NCBI GenBank assembly: GCA_025359915.1 | Contig: JANYDE010000110.1 | Span: forward strand, 1 to 40,950 | DNA length: 40,950 nt | Reading direction: 5' to 3' | DNA from: Chamaesiphon sp. 336R_metabinner_41 | GTDB lineage: Bacteria; Cyanobacteriota; Cyanobacteriia; Cyanobacteriales; Chamaesiphonaceae | Part shown: in pieces, positions 28,299-36,980 of the stretch | Layout of the letters: each line of letters opens with the position of its first letter | Position numbering within the stretch: the first letter of the stretch is position 1 | The notes under the pieces: model-generated | Databases searched by the model: none | What the model was told of the DNA's origin: nothing | What the model saw: the letters and a program-made list of their open reading frames with translations, nothing else | Translations under genes and position numbers: made by a program

Positions 28299-28356
28299 AT
28301 AGCTATCTTACTGGTAGGGGCAATTCATGAATTGCCCCTACCAGTAAGATAGCTAT
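28299..28356. repeat. 58-bp perfect palindrome, TAGGGGCAATT family, copy 2
   Basis: The same core as the copy at 12467-12504 is extended by 16-bp outer arms (ATAGCTATCTTACTGG and its complement), giving 29 perfect base pairs. It lies between convergent cobA-hemD and the metallophosphoesterase gene and overlaps the last ten codons and stop of the latter. A role as a bidirectional terminator is likely. Confidence 0.95.
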
Positions 28357-29203
28357 GGAGAACGATTACAGCTATTTCTGGACGACAATTGATTCTGGCT
28401 TGAGGTAATCCAGTTGTGCCCACACCGGAGCTAACATATAGTTGCGTTCCACCGACAGTATAATGCCCGCTAATATATTTCTTTGCCAATAGAGCTGTTA
28501 CTCTAGGTAAGAAGGGAATTACGATTTGTCCGCCGTGGGAATGTCCTGAAAGTTGCAATCCAAATAAATTTGTAGCTGCTGCGGTATCTACGAAATCTGG
28601 TTCGTGAGCAAGTAAAATATTAGTGCCAGTTTCAGGTAATTGGGAAATCGTCAGGGGGAGATTTGCTCGCTCATAATAGATATCATCAACTCCGGCAATA
28701 TTTAATTTATTACCATCCCTATCGATCGAATATACGGCATTATTTAAGAAGTTAACATGAGCATTGGTAAAAGCACGTTCAAGCGGGATGTTATAATCTT
28801 CTTCTCGATCGTGATTGCCCATAATTGAAACTACGCCATCAGGTGCTTTAAGCTGACTAAAAGCATTGGTAAGCATTGATTCAGCCTTTTCAGCACCATC
28901 GGTGATATAGTCACCAGTTAGCGCAATTAGATCTGGATGCTGTTGATTAGTAATGTTAGCAACATTTTCTAATTGTTGACGATCCATGATACCCGATCGA
29001 GCATGAATATCGCTCAGTTGAACTATTTTATACCCTTCAAATACGGGGTTCAATCCGGCGATGGTGATGTCGATTGTTTTGATGTCAAACCAGCGGGGTT
29101 CTACCCCACGCGCATACACGCTGGTAGCAAATAAAATCGCGATTGCGACTAGCAAAAATTTAATTGATTTGTGCAGTACTCTTCGCAAACGCTTGATCAT
29201 CAT
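28325..29203 (-). CDS. Membrane-anchored metallophosphoesterase (YaeI/YkuE-like)
   Basis: 292 aa. An N-terminal hydrophobic segment (FLLVAIAILFATSVYA, about 16-31) acts as anchor or signal, so the enzyme faces the periplasm. The two-metal phosphoesterase motifs follow in order: QLSDIHARSG, LTGDYITDG, MGNHDRE, LLAHEPD and SGHSHGGQ. Related proteins hydrolyse phosphodiesters such as UDP-diacylglucosamine or cyclic nucleotides; the substrate here is unknown. The last residues (SYLTGRGNS) and the stop codon are encoded by the palindromic repeat at 28299-28356. It is the last gene of a minus-strand run after ssb. Confidence 0.92.
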   Translation of the reverse strand: MMIKRLRRVLHKSIKFLLVAIAILFATSVYARGVEPRWFDIKTIDITIAGLNPVFEGYKIVQLSDIHARSGIMDRQQLENVANITNQQHPDLIALTGDYITDGAEKAESMLTNAFSQLKAPDGVVSIMGNHDREEDYNIPLERAFTNAHVNFLNNAVYSIDRDGNKLNIAGVDDIYYERANLPLTISQLPETGTNILLAHEPDFVDTAAATNLFGLQLSGHSHGGQIVIPFLPRVTALLAKKYISGHYTVGGTQLYVSSGVGTTGLPQARINCRPEIAVIVLHSYLTGRGNS

Positions 29204-29268
29204 GCTTGTTGTGATTGTTGATATATCTATTATTCCCAGTTAGTTTAAATTAATTACCATCACAAAAA

Positions 29269-29302
29269 CAGATAGGGGCAATTGATCAATTGCCCCTATC
29301 TG
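29269..29302. repeat. 34-bp perfect palindrome, TAGGGGCAATT family, copy 3
   Basis: The core TAGGGGCAATT has centre GATC instead of CATG, and outer arms CAGA and TCTG. It lies between ssb and the metallophosphoesterase gene, 44 bp past the ssb stop, and could terminate ssb transcripts. Confidence 0.92.
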
Positions 29303-29345
29303 GTTTGGGAAGAGTTGGAATAATGGAAAATCTCGATTTTAGTTT

Positions 29346-29795
29346 TTAAAAAGGAATTTTATCGATGTCTTCACCTTCAAAGTTTGGGGCTTCATTTCGT
29401 GGTGCGCTGGGAGTTTTGGCACTACTAGCTGGTGGCTCACTGGGGGTAGCTGCACTCATTGATGTCACGGGTGCAGTCGAATCAGTAGCCATGACGTGAT
29501 AGAGGCGATTGGCAACTAGTCGAGCACGTTTTTCCTTGTAGCCATCGCGTTCGATCGTATTCATCTCTAGCCGACCTTCGATCGCGATTTTATCACCTTG
29601 CTTATAATTTTCCTTCATTTCGGTCGCTAAATTTCCCCAACCGACAACTTCGATGGTGGGATGTCTATCGTCGGGGCGATTTCCTGGTGGTGGCGCGAAT
29701 TGAACAAACATATCAGCTACCGCCATCTGATTATCGGCGGTGTAACGCAATTCGGGATTTTTGATGATCTCCGCCATTAAAATGCAACTATTCAT
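29346..29795 (-). CDS. ssb: Single-stranded DNA-binding protein
   Basis: 149 aa. The OB fold (MNSCILMAEIIKNPELRYT, IEVVGWGNLATEM, IAIEGRLEMNTIERDGYKE) covers about residues 1-105. A Ser/Pro/Ala-rich linker and the acidic tip DIDKIPF, the binding site for partner replication and repair proteins, follow. It lies 65 bp downstream of the ABC ATPase gene on the same strand. Confidence 0.95.
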   Translation of the reverse strand: MNSCILMAEIIKNPELRYTADNQMAVADMFVQFAPPPGNRPDDRHPTIEVVGWGNLATEMKENYKQGDKIAIEGRLEMNTIERDGYKEKRARLVANRLYHVMATDSTAPVTSMSAATPSEPPASSAKTPSAPRNEAPNFEGEDIDKIPF

Positions 29796-29860
29796 CGGTT
29801 AGGTATTGATAAAGATTGAGGATCTGAACTATTGCACCAAGCAATATTCAAAAGGCATAG

Positions 29861-30688
29861 TTATATTTTAGTATATAAATACTGTGGTGCAACTATATTT
29901 TGCAGCGATTGAAACATTTCGGCATTGATGGGTTCAACGCTCTGAGTCTGGAAGATATTGGAACTACTAGGCAGGATATTTACCCGACTAATAAAATTCG
30001 TGACAAAAGAATTGGCTGGATTGTCGTAGATTGCGGCAGGAGTGCCGATTTGTTCGATTCTTCCTTCGTTCATGATGACGATGGTATCCGCGACTTGCAT
30101 GGCTTCTGATTGATCGTGGGTGACGAAGATCGTGGTAACGTGAGATCGCTCGTGGAGCCGACGCAGCCAACCGCGCAAATCTTTGCGGACTCTAGTATCT
30201 AAGGCTCCAAATGGCTCGTCGAGGAGGAGTAGTTGGGGTTTGATGGCTAAAGCTCTGGCGAGAGCTACTCTTTGCTGTTGTCCACCAGAAAGTTGAGCGG
30301 GATATTGATCGCCAAAATCAGCTAGTTGAATTAAGTCTAGCAGTTCTTCTACTTTAGTTGTAATCTTGGCAGTTGCTGTCGATCGAACCTCCAATCCAAA
30401 AGCGATATTTTGACGGATTGTGAGATGTTTGAACAGGGCATAATCCTGGAAGACAAAGCCGATATTCCGTGTCTGAACGCTCTGCTGGCTGGCATCTTTC
30501 CCCGCTAGCCAAATTCGACCGCGATCGATTTTTTCCAGTCCCGAAATCAGTCTGAGCAGGGTCGATTTACCAGAGCCAGATGGCCCTAGTAGTGCAACCA
30601 AAGAGCCAGAACCGATCTCTAGATTGACTCGATCGACAGCCTTGAAACCATCAAAATATTTGGAGACATTTTCTAATCCAATACCCAC
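29861..30688 (-). CDS. CysA-type ABC transporter ATP-binding protein, short form
   Basis: 275 aa. Walker [11 protein letters not shown]-loop FVFQDYALF, signature [15 protein letters not shown], Walker [13 protein letters not shown] and the switch His in FVTHDQSEA are intact. The sequence most resembles sulfate/molybdate importers (CysA), which normally run to 330-360 aa with a C-terminal TOBE domain. Here the protein ends soon after [13 protein letters not shown], so TOBE is missing. No permease or binding-protein gene is nearby. It may serve a permease encoded elsewhere or be a shortened paralog. Confidence 0.88.
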   Translation of the reverse strand: MGIGLENVSKYFDGFKAVDRVNLEIGSGSLVALLGPSGSGKSTLLRLISGLEKIDRGRIWLAGKDASQQSVQTRNIGFVFQDYALFKHLTIRQNIAFGLEVRSTATAKITTKVEELLDLIQLADFGDQYPAQLSGGQQQRVALARALAIKPQLLLLDEPFGALDTRVRKDLRGWLRRLHERSHVTTIFVTHDQSEAMQVADTIVIMNEGRIEQIGTPAAIYDNPANSFVTNFISRVNILPSSSNIFQTQSVEPINAEMFQSLQNIVAPQYLYTKI

Positions 30689-30741
30689 ATTTTTATCTCG
30701 ATTTACACAATATTTAATGCGTCAATAGAACTTATTATTTA

Positions 30742-31467
30742 TTACTTATTACTTAATCCCTCTCCCGCCGCAGCATCTAGCAACCACAATAACTCACCTT
30801 GCGGCTGAATACCTCTCGATGGATAAGCATTGACATCACCATCTGGTGCAAAAATTGCCGCTAAAGCCGTCTGTTTGCTAGCACCAGAGACGAGGAAGAT
30901 CGTACTTTGAGCATGATTGATCAGCCCAAAAGTAAAAGTCAGCCGAGGCTGTCCATCCTTATCACCGACAGTTACCAATCGATCGACCACCGATAGAGCT
31001 GCTGTATGGGGGAATAAAGACGCTGTGTGCCCATCATCACCCATCCCCAGCAATACAATATCAAAAACTGGAATTGACCCAGCTTCTAGCCCAAAATGAG
31101 TGGCGATCTGGCGGTCGTATTCATCTGCGGCTAGTTGGGGTGCGGCTAAATTGGTGGGAATGGGATGAACATTCGCCGCCGGAATTGGCACTAAATCCAG
31201 CCAGACTCGTCTAGTCATCCCGTAGTTACTATCGGGATGGGTAGCTGGAACATAGCGTTCGTCACCCCAAAAAATATGGATTCGATCCCACGGTAGATCG
31301 GCAAGTGCAAGAGCGGCGTACAATGGTTGCGGAGTCGAACCACCAGAAAGCGCGATCGAGCAAGATTGACGCTGGGCTATTGCCGTTCGCACTCGCTCAA
31401 TTATCAGTGTATAGGCAGTTTCTACCAATGTCTGTCGATCTGGACAAATACGAACTGCTTGTGTCAT
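30742..31467 (-). CDS. pgl: 6-phosphogluconolactonase
   Basis: 241 aa, DevB/SOL-type length. It hydrolyses 6-phosphogluconolactone in the oxidative pentose phosphate pathway. Characteristic stretches are IALSGGSTPQPLYAAL, IHIFWGDERYVP, DSNYGMTRRVWLD and LLGMGDDGHTASLFP. It is the first gene of the minus-strand run pgl, ABC ATPase, ssb, with a 53-bp gap to the next. Confidence 0.95.
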   Translation of the reverse strand: MTQAVRICPDRQTLVETAYTLIIERVRTAIAQRQSCSIALSGGSTPQPLYAALALADLPWDRIHIFWGDERYVPATHPDSNYGMTRRVWLDLVPIPAANVHPIPTNLAAPQLAADEYDRQIATHFGLEAGSIPVFDIVLLGMGDDGHTASLFPHTAALSVVDRLVTVGDKDGQPRLTFTFGLINHAQSTIFLVSGASKQTALAAIFAPDGDVNAYPSRGIQPQGELLWLLDAAAGEGLSNK

Positions 31468-31534
31468 AAAAATCGTGATAACAGCTAAACTGAATGATTA
31501 GATTTTACCAAACATCAGGGATTTAAACTCCCCT

Positions 31535-31563
31535 GTTGGCGCAGACGCTCTCCCAGCGCATCG
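31535..31563 (+). repeat. Small dispersed repeat (GTTGGCGCAGAC)
   Basis: A GTTGGC-type core followed by GCTCTCCCAGCGC lies in the 179-bp divergent gap between pgl and the HpsJ-like gene. It belongs to the same small-repeat family as copies at 12004 and 40858. Confidence 0.5.
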
Positions 31564-31646
31564 ACAAGTCGATTGTCGCGCTTGGTGGGGAATCGCCATC
31601 TTGAAGCAACTCTATAAACCCCGTAATCCATCACTACTAATTTAAT

Positions 31647-32399
31647 ATGCAACCTACCGTCAGTAGTTTTTTGACCCCACTTGCGCTGAAAACCGCAGGT
31701 GCAGTATTGATTCTATCTTCGCTCATCGATCTGGTATTTATGCTCGTCTTCCCGCCAGAAAATTTGGTATTAGAAGGTGGTAGATGGTGGCTTTATGCTA
31801 CCAGTCAATTAGTCGATCGCGGGCTGTTACCATTGGTTGGTATTGCTTTTATGGTTACGGGTGATTGGATCAAAATTGTTTCGACAGAGGATGGCGGTAA
31901 TCGCGGGAATATCTGGCGAATCGGCACTTTTGTCCTGGCTAGCTTATTGGGATTGATTTTTGTGTTGATTATTCCGTTTCAATTGAGTACCACCAACGAT
32001 TTCAAATCCCAAGAGCTAGGGAAGATCGGTAAAGAAGTGACTCAAATCGAAGCAGGTATTAAGAACAACCTCAAACAAATTAACGCTCAAAGCAAGGATA
32101 AGCTCAAGGAGCAAATTACCGCTATCGACAAGGAGCTAAAAGGCGGACAAATTCCTCCCGAACGTCTGACAAATCTCCAGATCACTAAGTCTAAGCTAGA
32201 ATTGCTGCTCAACGATCCCAAAAAATTTGCCCAAGAATCCGAGCAAAATCTTCAACAGTTACAAAAACAAAAGCAAAAAGTCGAAGCTCAAGCTAGTGAA
32301 AGAATGTTGAAAACTGGCGTTCGGACTAGTTTAGCAAGTTTCTTGCTGGCAATTGCCTATATTACGATCGGCTGGACTGGTTTGAAGCGAGTGCTGTAG
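31647..32399 (+). CDS. HpsJ-like membrane protein with coiled coil
   Basis: 250 aa. Four hydrophobic segments are visible: about 13-37, 58-74, 92-112 and 229-247. Between the third and fourth lies a charged, Lys/Gln/Glu-rich helical region (about 120-225) likely to form a coiled coil. The arrangement and the LYATSQLVDRGLLPLVGIAF style match cyanobacterial HpsJ-family proteins. HpsJ in Nostoc is linked to hormogonium polysaccharide secretion; the function of this copy is unknown. The heptamer arrays at 32401-32488 start directly after its stop. Confidence 0.68.
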   Translation: MQPTVSSFLTPLALKTAGAVLILSSLIDLVFMLVFPPENLVLEGGRWWLYATSQLVDRGLLPLVGIAFMVTGDWIKIVSTEDGGNRGNIWRIGTFVLASLLGLIFVLIIPFQLSTTNDFKSQELGKIGKEVTQIEAGIKNNLKQINAQSKDKLKEQITAIDKELKGGQIPPERLTNLQITKSKLELLLNDPKKFAQESEQNLQQLQKQKQKVEAQASERMLKTGVRTSLASFLLAIAYITIGWTGLKRVL

Positions 32400-32400
32400 A

Positions 32401-32435
32401 GGGGATAGGGGATAGGTAATAGGTAATAGGTAATA
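32401..32435 (+). repeat. G-rich heptamer array (GGGGATA x2, GGTAATA x3)
   Basis: Five tandem heptamers of two related types start one base after the HpsJ-like stop codon. Together with the C-rich array at 32454-32488 they form an inverted pair. Confidence 0.9.
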
Positions 32436-32453
32436 GGTTCTAAAATTTCACTG

Positions 32454-32488
32454 TCCCCTATCCACTATCCACTATCCCCGATCCACTG
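32454..32488 (+). repeat. C-rich heptamer array (TCCCCTA, TCCACTA x2, TCCCCGA, TCCACTG)
   Basis: Five degenerate heptamers in the orientation opposite to the G-rich array, 18 bp away. The arrangement parallels 20881-21006. Confidence 0.85.
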
Positions 32489-32552
32489 TTCACCAAACCT
32501 TTGTATAGTTAAGAGTAGACGTTACAGCAATTGTACTAAAAGTCGGGGATTT

Positions 32553-33305
32553 GTGTTCCAACATTTCAAGCAAGACTTAAAAAACGATTTAATAGCTGGG
32601 TTGCTGGTAGTGATTCCACTCGCTACTACGATCTGGCTGTCAATTAATGTGGCGACATGGGTAGTCAATTTTTTGACTCGCATTCCCAAGCAAATCAATC
32701 CTTTTGATGGGTTGCATCCGATTCTGGTGTATGTGCTAAATCTGTTGGTGGGATTGACTGTGCCCTTGATGGCGATCCTACTGATTGGACTGATGGTGCG
32801 GAATATTGCAGGTAAGTGGCTGCTGGATGTGGGGGAACAGCTCCTCCAAGCGATTCCACTTGCAGGTGCAGTTTATAAGACGCTCAAACAACTATTGGAA
32901 ACTGTGCTCAAGGATTCGGGCAATAAGTTTCGACGGGTAGTACTAGTTGAATATCCTCGAAAGGGCATCTGGGCACTTGCTTTTGTGACGGGGACGACGG
33001 ATAGTGAGATTCAGTCGCAGATGCCGCAGGGGATGTTAAATTTATTTATTCCGACTACTCCTAACCCGACCACTGGTTGGTATGCTGTGGTAGCGGAACA
33101 GGATGTGCTGGATTTAACAATGTCGATCGAGGATGCTTTTAAAGTCGTGATTTCTGGTGGGATCGTCAATCCTGGTAATCTAGCAGTAGCGGCTTTGAGT
33201 CAAAACTCATCGCCTGTCGTCGATCCCCCAATGGCTAGTATCCTATCTGCCCCTATTATCGATTCTCCAGAGGAGAGGCTCTCGGGACGGGAGGATAATC
33301 TATAA
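32553..33305 (+). CDS. DUF502-family membrane protein
   Basis: 250 aa with a GTG start; no better in-frame start is seen. Two transmembrane segments lie near the N-terminus (LIAGLLVVIPLATTIWLSI, about 14-32, and LNLLVGLTVPLMAILLIGLM, about 62-81). A conserved soluble domain with PLAGAVYKTLKQ, VVLVEYPRKGIWALAFVTG and LFIPTTPNPTTGW follows. This is the DUF502 pattern (plant LCV-like relatives). Its biochemical role is unknown. It precedes menF by 27 bp and may be cotranscribed. The sequence just upstream (32539-32550, AAAGTCGGGGAT) is half of the CCCCGACTT palindrome. Confidence 0.88.
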   Translation: MFQHFKQDLKNDLIAGLLVVIPLATTIWLSINVATWVVNFLTRIPKQINPFDGLHPILVYVLNLLVGLTVPLMAILLIGLMVRNIAGKWLLDVGEQLLQAIPLAGAVYKTLKQLLETVLKDSGNKFRRVVLVEYPRKGIWALAFVTGTTDSEIQSQMPQGMLNLFIPTTPNPTTGWYAVVAEQDVLDLTMSIEDAFKVVISGGIVNPGNLAVAALSQNSSPVVDPPMASILSAPIIDSPEERLSGREDNL

Positions 33306-33332
33306 TTTATAATTCACAGTCGATCGTTCATA

Positions 33333-34778
33333 ATGGATCTTTCTCTGAAGATAGCCGCCCAGATTCAAGACTTTTTTAAGTACGATCTAATTTCGCTCCC
33401 ACTGGAAATGGCGGGGAAAATTGTTCGGATCGAAGTAAAAATTTCTAACTTAGAACCATTAAGTTGGTTGGGACTACAAAATTCAGATGTCAAAACTTAT
33501 TGGTCCGATCGTCAAGGTCAGTTTACAATGGCTGGGGTGGGTACATTAGATCTAATTGCTGGAGATAGATCGATCGACTATCCGACTATTTTTGGACAGA
33601 TAAGACAAAATTTATCACCGCTATTTCCCAATGTTCGCTACTATGGTGGGATTGGCTTCAGTCAGGATCGATCGATCGATCTTGACTGGACATCATTTGG
33701 TAATTATCGGTTCATCATCCCGAAGTTTGAGCTGTGGACAGATGGAATAAATACTTTTTTCGCTTGTAATTTTAGATGCGATTTTAGTTCGGAAAAGTTG
33801 GATTCGATCCTAGATGAATTAACTCAAATTTATTTCAATTCAGCCGATAGTTTAGCCGCTCTACCATTGCAGATCGCTTTGTCTGCTCCAATACTACGCG
33901 ATCGAGTAGATACACCCAATCGGATCGAGTGGGAACGAAATATTGATGCTGCACTAGCTAAATTCACCGATTTAGAGCTAGATAAAATTGTCCTCGCCAG
34001 ACGATCAATTTTCACATTTACTCACGATATTCAGCCCCAATCACTGCTCCAATCGCTCCAACCAAATAATTCTCATAGTTATCATTTCTGCTTTCAAATT
34101 AATCCCACCACAGCCTTTGTCGGGACCTCTCCCGAACGACTCTATCATCGTCAAGATCGATTTTTACAAACCGAAGCAATTGCTGGAACTCGTCAGCGGG
34201 GAAAATCCCCCCAACTCGATCTCGCATTAAGTGAAGATCTCCGTAATTCACCCAAAGATCGCCATGAACATCAATTAGTCGTCAATAACCTCAAAGCAAT
34301 CTTAACCGAACTCTGTGATGCAGTGACAATCGATCGAGAATTAACGATCCTCAAACTCAATAAAGTCCAACACCTATACACCCAATGTCATGGTACTCTA
34401 AAAGCCGATCTCACCGATGCTGATATCTTGCCCAAACTCCACCCTACACCCGCTGTCGGCGGTTTCCCCCGCCCTCAAGCTCTAAAACTGATCCAAGAAC
34501 TAGAACCCTTTGAACGGGGCTGGTACGCCGCTCCTGTGGGCTGGGTGGGTGCTGATGATGCCGAATTTGCCGTCGCCATTCGATCTGGTTTAATCGATCG
34601 AGATCGACTATTATTATTTGCAGGTGCTGGCATCGTGCGTGGTTCTCAATCAGCCGAAGAATGGGCAGAAATCGAAAACAAAATTCGCCACTTCACAGAC
34701 TTATTTACCGATTTACCACAGCAGATTTCCGACTTATCGTTGGCTTACTCTCTTCCCAGTGTCAAATTAGATATCTAG
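33333..34778 (+). CDS. menF: Isochorismate synthase
   Basis: 481 aa. It converts chorismate to isochorismate, the first committed step to phylloquinone (the photosystem I quinone in cyanobacteria). The chorismate-binding domain covers about 210-465: LDKIVLARRSIF, FVGTSPERLYHR, EAIAGTRQRGKS, HLYTQCHGTLK, LHPTPAVGGFPRPQAL and FERGWYAAPVGWVG. The N-terminal part is variable, as usual. It converges on the secreted nuclease gene, 24 bp away. Confidence 0.93.
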   Translation: MDLSLKIAAQIQDFFKYDLISLPLEMAGKIVRIEVKISNLEPLSWLGLQNSDVKTYWSDRQGQFTMAGVGTLDLIAGDRSIDYPTIFGQIRQNLSPLFPNVRYYGGIGFSQDRSIDLDWTSFGNYRFIIPKFELWTDGINTFFACNFRCDFSSEKLDSILDELTQIYFNSADSLAALPLQIALSAPILRDRVDTPNRIEWERNIDAALAKFTDLELDKIVLARRSIFTFTHDIQPQSLLQSLQPNNSHSYHFCFQINPTTAFVGTSPERLYHRQDRFLQTEAIAGTRQRGKSPQLDLALSEDLRNSPKDRHEHQLVVNNLKAILTELCDAVTIDRELTILKLNKVQHLYTQCHGTLKADLTDADILPKLHPTPAVGGFPRPQALKLIQELEPFERGWYAAPVGWVGADDAEFAVAIRSGLIDRDRLLLFAGAGIVRGSQSAEEWAEIENKIRHFTDLFTDLPQQISDLSLAYSLPSVKLDI

Positions 34779-34802
34779 AGTGGTTTAGTGGTTTAGTACC
34801 AA

Positions 34803-35693
34803 CTAATTTCTTTGACGTAGCTTTGGTTTTTCCCTCGGCTCGACTGAATCGATTTTAGCCTCAATTATCGATCGAATCTCCGCAGGTACGCTGGTAAAAA
34901 ACTTATATCCAGTTAGCTTTTCTACTTCTTGCACCGAAGTCTGATATTGTTGCCAAGGATCGGATTTTATCCCCTGTTTATTCGGCATAATCACCGCAAT
35001 CGTGCGGGTATTTTTAGTGACTCCAGCCACGCCAGAATTGGGCGTATCCAATACTAAAATCACTTTCCATGTGACGGCAGGCACGAGGACTTTACCCTGT
35101 CCTACAGTCGCTTTTAGACCATTTTTACCAATCCCACCTTGTCCGTATCCGCCGGAAATGATAAATAGTTCTTTGCCAGATCTGACTAATTGACGAGAAT
35201 AATTTTCTAACTGTACCCACGGGCCTTGATTATTGTCAGGCGACTGTGGGAGAATATTCGTCATCAAAAAGGTTTGAATATTATCCTCAGGAGATCGACT
35301 GCGATCTTCCGAATTTGTCATATGACCTCGATCGAATCCACTCCCTGTATAGTCAGCAGACTTGATGTGTTCCCAGCCTGCGGGCAACTCTTGATCTGGT
35401 GCAAATTTACCGACGCGGTGAGCATCTCCCAACCAAGATGAATTGAGTTCCCACGATACCCAATTAGGTATCCCCTTATTTTTGGAATAAGAGAGCGCGT
35501 ACTGAGGACGAGCAATCAGATAATTCTCAGAATTTCCAGGGGAACTAGTCGCTTGAGACGGATTTCCCATCAACAGATTGATATTACCCTTAGTCTCCCC
35601 ACTCAATGGAAGATCGGGATTTCGACAAGATCCTAAACTAACCGCAATCGTCAAAATCAGGGCGCAAGCTATTTTTCGCACAGTTATCAGCAT
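34803..35693 (-). CDS. Exported DNA/RNA non-specific endonuclease, putative lipoprotein
   Basis: 296 aa. The N-terminus (KIACALILTIAVSLGSC) ends in a lipobox LGSC, with Cys23 as the likely lipidated residue. The NUC1-type nuclease domain carries the DRGH active-site motif (Asp121-His124) in GFDRGHMTNSEDR, and NILPQSPDNNQGPW supplies the metal-binding Asn. It probably degrades extracellular nucleic acid, for nutrition or defence. It follows DUF2973 by 52 bp on the same strand. Confidence 0.93.
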   Translation of the reverse strand: MLITVRKIACALILTIAVSLGSCRNPDLPLSGETKGNINLLMGNPSQATSSPGNSENYLIARPQYALSYSKNKGIPNWVSWELNSSWLGDAHRVGKFAPDQELPAGWEHIKSADYTGSGFDRGHMTNSEDRSRSPEDNIQTFLMTNILPQSPDNNQGPWVQLENYSRQLVRSGKELFIISGGYGQGGIGKNGLKATVGQGKVLVPAVTWKVILVLDTPNSGVAGVTKNTRTIAVIMPNKQGIKSDPWQQYQTSVQEVEKLTGYKFFTSVPAEIRSIIEAKIDSVEPREKPKLRQRN

Positions 35694-35745
35694 CTAAATC
35701 TTCATTGGCGACTTAATTCCCCTATTCCAGCTCCAAGTCTCCAGC

Positions 35746-36045
35746 CTAATCCTCTGTCGAGCTAGGAGTATCATTATGATACAGTGCATCCAGTCTCGCG
35801 CGAGCATCCTCAACACTGATTGACTTCATAATTAATAGTGGCTCATTCGTAACATTGCCCATATCATCAATCAACTCAGGATGAGGAACTGCACCTGTCC
35901 GATAGTTATAGCCCTGAAAATTTGGATTAGTTATCCCCCTCGGCTGCGATGCATCCATGCTAAAACCAATCAAACTACGAATCAGATTTCCGATCGCCAG
36001 AAATGCCAAAATGGTGAAGGCAATTAAATAAATTATTTGTAACAT
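35746..36045 (-). CDS. DUF2973-family small membrane protein
   Basis: 99 aa. One N-terminal transmembrane helix (LQIIYLIAFTILAFLAIGNL) is followed by a short soluble tail with HPELIDDMGNVTNEPLLIM, typical of this cyanobacteria-restricted family. Its function is unknown. The neighbouring DUF2605 gene on the same strand is the usual partner, so the two probably work together. Confidence 0.85.
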   Translation of the reverse strand: MLQIIYLIAFTILAFLAIGNLIRSLIGFSMDASQPRGITNPNFQGYNYRTGAVPHPELIDDMGNVTNEPLLIMKSISVEDARARLDALYHNDTPSSTED

Positions 36046-36206
36046 GTGACTGTCCTACACAATGAGCGAGAGATGAGAGTAACAACTAGAAGCTCTGCAA
36101 TATCTGACATCCAGAGATAATCACGTCAATGGATCGCAACCATGGCGTTGAGCAAAGACCTGTGTCTTTAGTTTTATGAGAAATTTACAGCAAACAAAGA
36201 CGATCT

Positions 36207-36530
36207 TTACTCTTCTAGTTTAGTCTGTTTCGACTGTCTTAACTGCATAGAGACATGCCAACATTCTGTAACGATTTTATGCCAAGCAACCATTTGGCTC
36301 GGCTCGATCCCCGCTTGTCCTTCAACTGCATTGAATAATAGTTTAGCAACACTTACCTCTTGTTGCGCTTGTTTGACTCGATCGAGTAATTCTGATTGGG
36401 CAATCGGACTCAAGAAAGCAATCTGCTCGCCTTCTAATAGTTCTCTCGATCGAGTAAACCAATAGTCAAAGTCTACCAGCAATGGCTGAAGAATGGTTTG
36501 GAGTAGTTCTTGTTCTGAGGGTTGGGACAT
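36207..36530 (-). CDS. DUF2605-family protein
   Basis: 107 aa, acidic and helical, with no membrane segment. EQELLQTILQPLLVDFDYWF and WHKIVTECWHVSMQLRQ match the cyanobacteria-specific DUF2605 family. Function unknown. It lies 161 bp ahead of DUF2973; that gap contains no structure I could interpret. Confidence 0.85.
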   Translation of the reverse strand: MSQPSEQELLQTILQPLLVDFDYWFTRSRELLEGEQIAFLSPIAQSELLDRVKQAQQEVSVAKLLFNAVEGQAGIEPSQMVAWHKIVTECWHVSMQLRQSKQTKLEE

Positions 36531-36750
36531 AGGTAATGGGTAATAGGTGGGGACTGGGGGACTGGGAGATAGATGGCAGATCGTAGCTTAGATACAACAA
36601 CGCTCGATTTTTCCTATTCCTTTCCTGGAAAATAGGAATGTGTTCGATACCAACATTCTAGTTGTTTTTTACAATTCTTAATAGAAAAATTTATAATTGG
36701 TAGCTAGTAGCAGCATGATGGGTACATTGGAGATTACAGTTGGTTAAACT

Positions 36751-36780
36751 TTGACTTTTGGATTCGATCGAGAGTATAAT
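36751..36780 (+). promoter_or_regulatory. Sigma-70 type promoter for recA
   Basis: TTGACT (36751-36756) and a consensus TATAAT (36775-36780) are separated by 18 bp. Transcription would begin near 36787, leaving a leader of about 200 bases before the recA start. Confidence 0.7.
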
Positions 36781-36943
36781 AGTACCTATGCACCAAGCTT
36801 TTGCTAGTTAAACTAAAGCTAAAATAATTTCACATCCCGTTTGAAATCGAGATATCGAACCTGCTTCGGGCTTTAACTTCCCATTTCAACTTTCACAGTC
36901 AAATACATTCTAGATGCGGCAAGTTGTTGCGTTGGGGTTTCAA

Positions 36944-36980
36944 CCCCCTAACCCCTAAACCCTAACCCCCTAACACCTAA
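36944..36980 (+). repeat. CCCCTAA heptamer array in the recA leader
   Basis: Five near-heptamers (two exact CCCCTAA, then ACCCTAA, CCCCCTAA, CACCTAA) end 4 bp before the recA ATG, replacing any recognisable ribosome-binding site. Confidence 0.85.
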
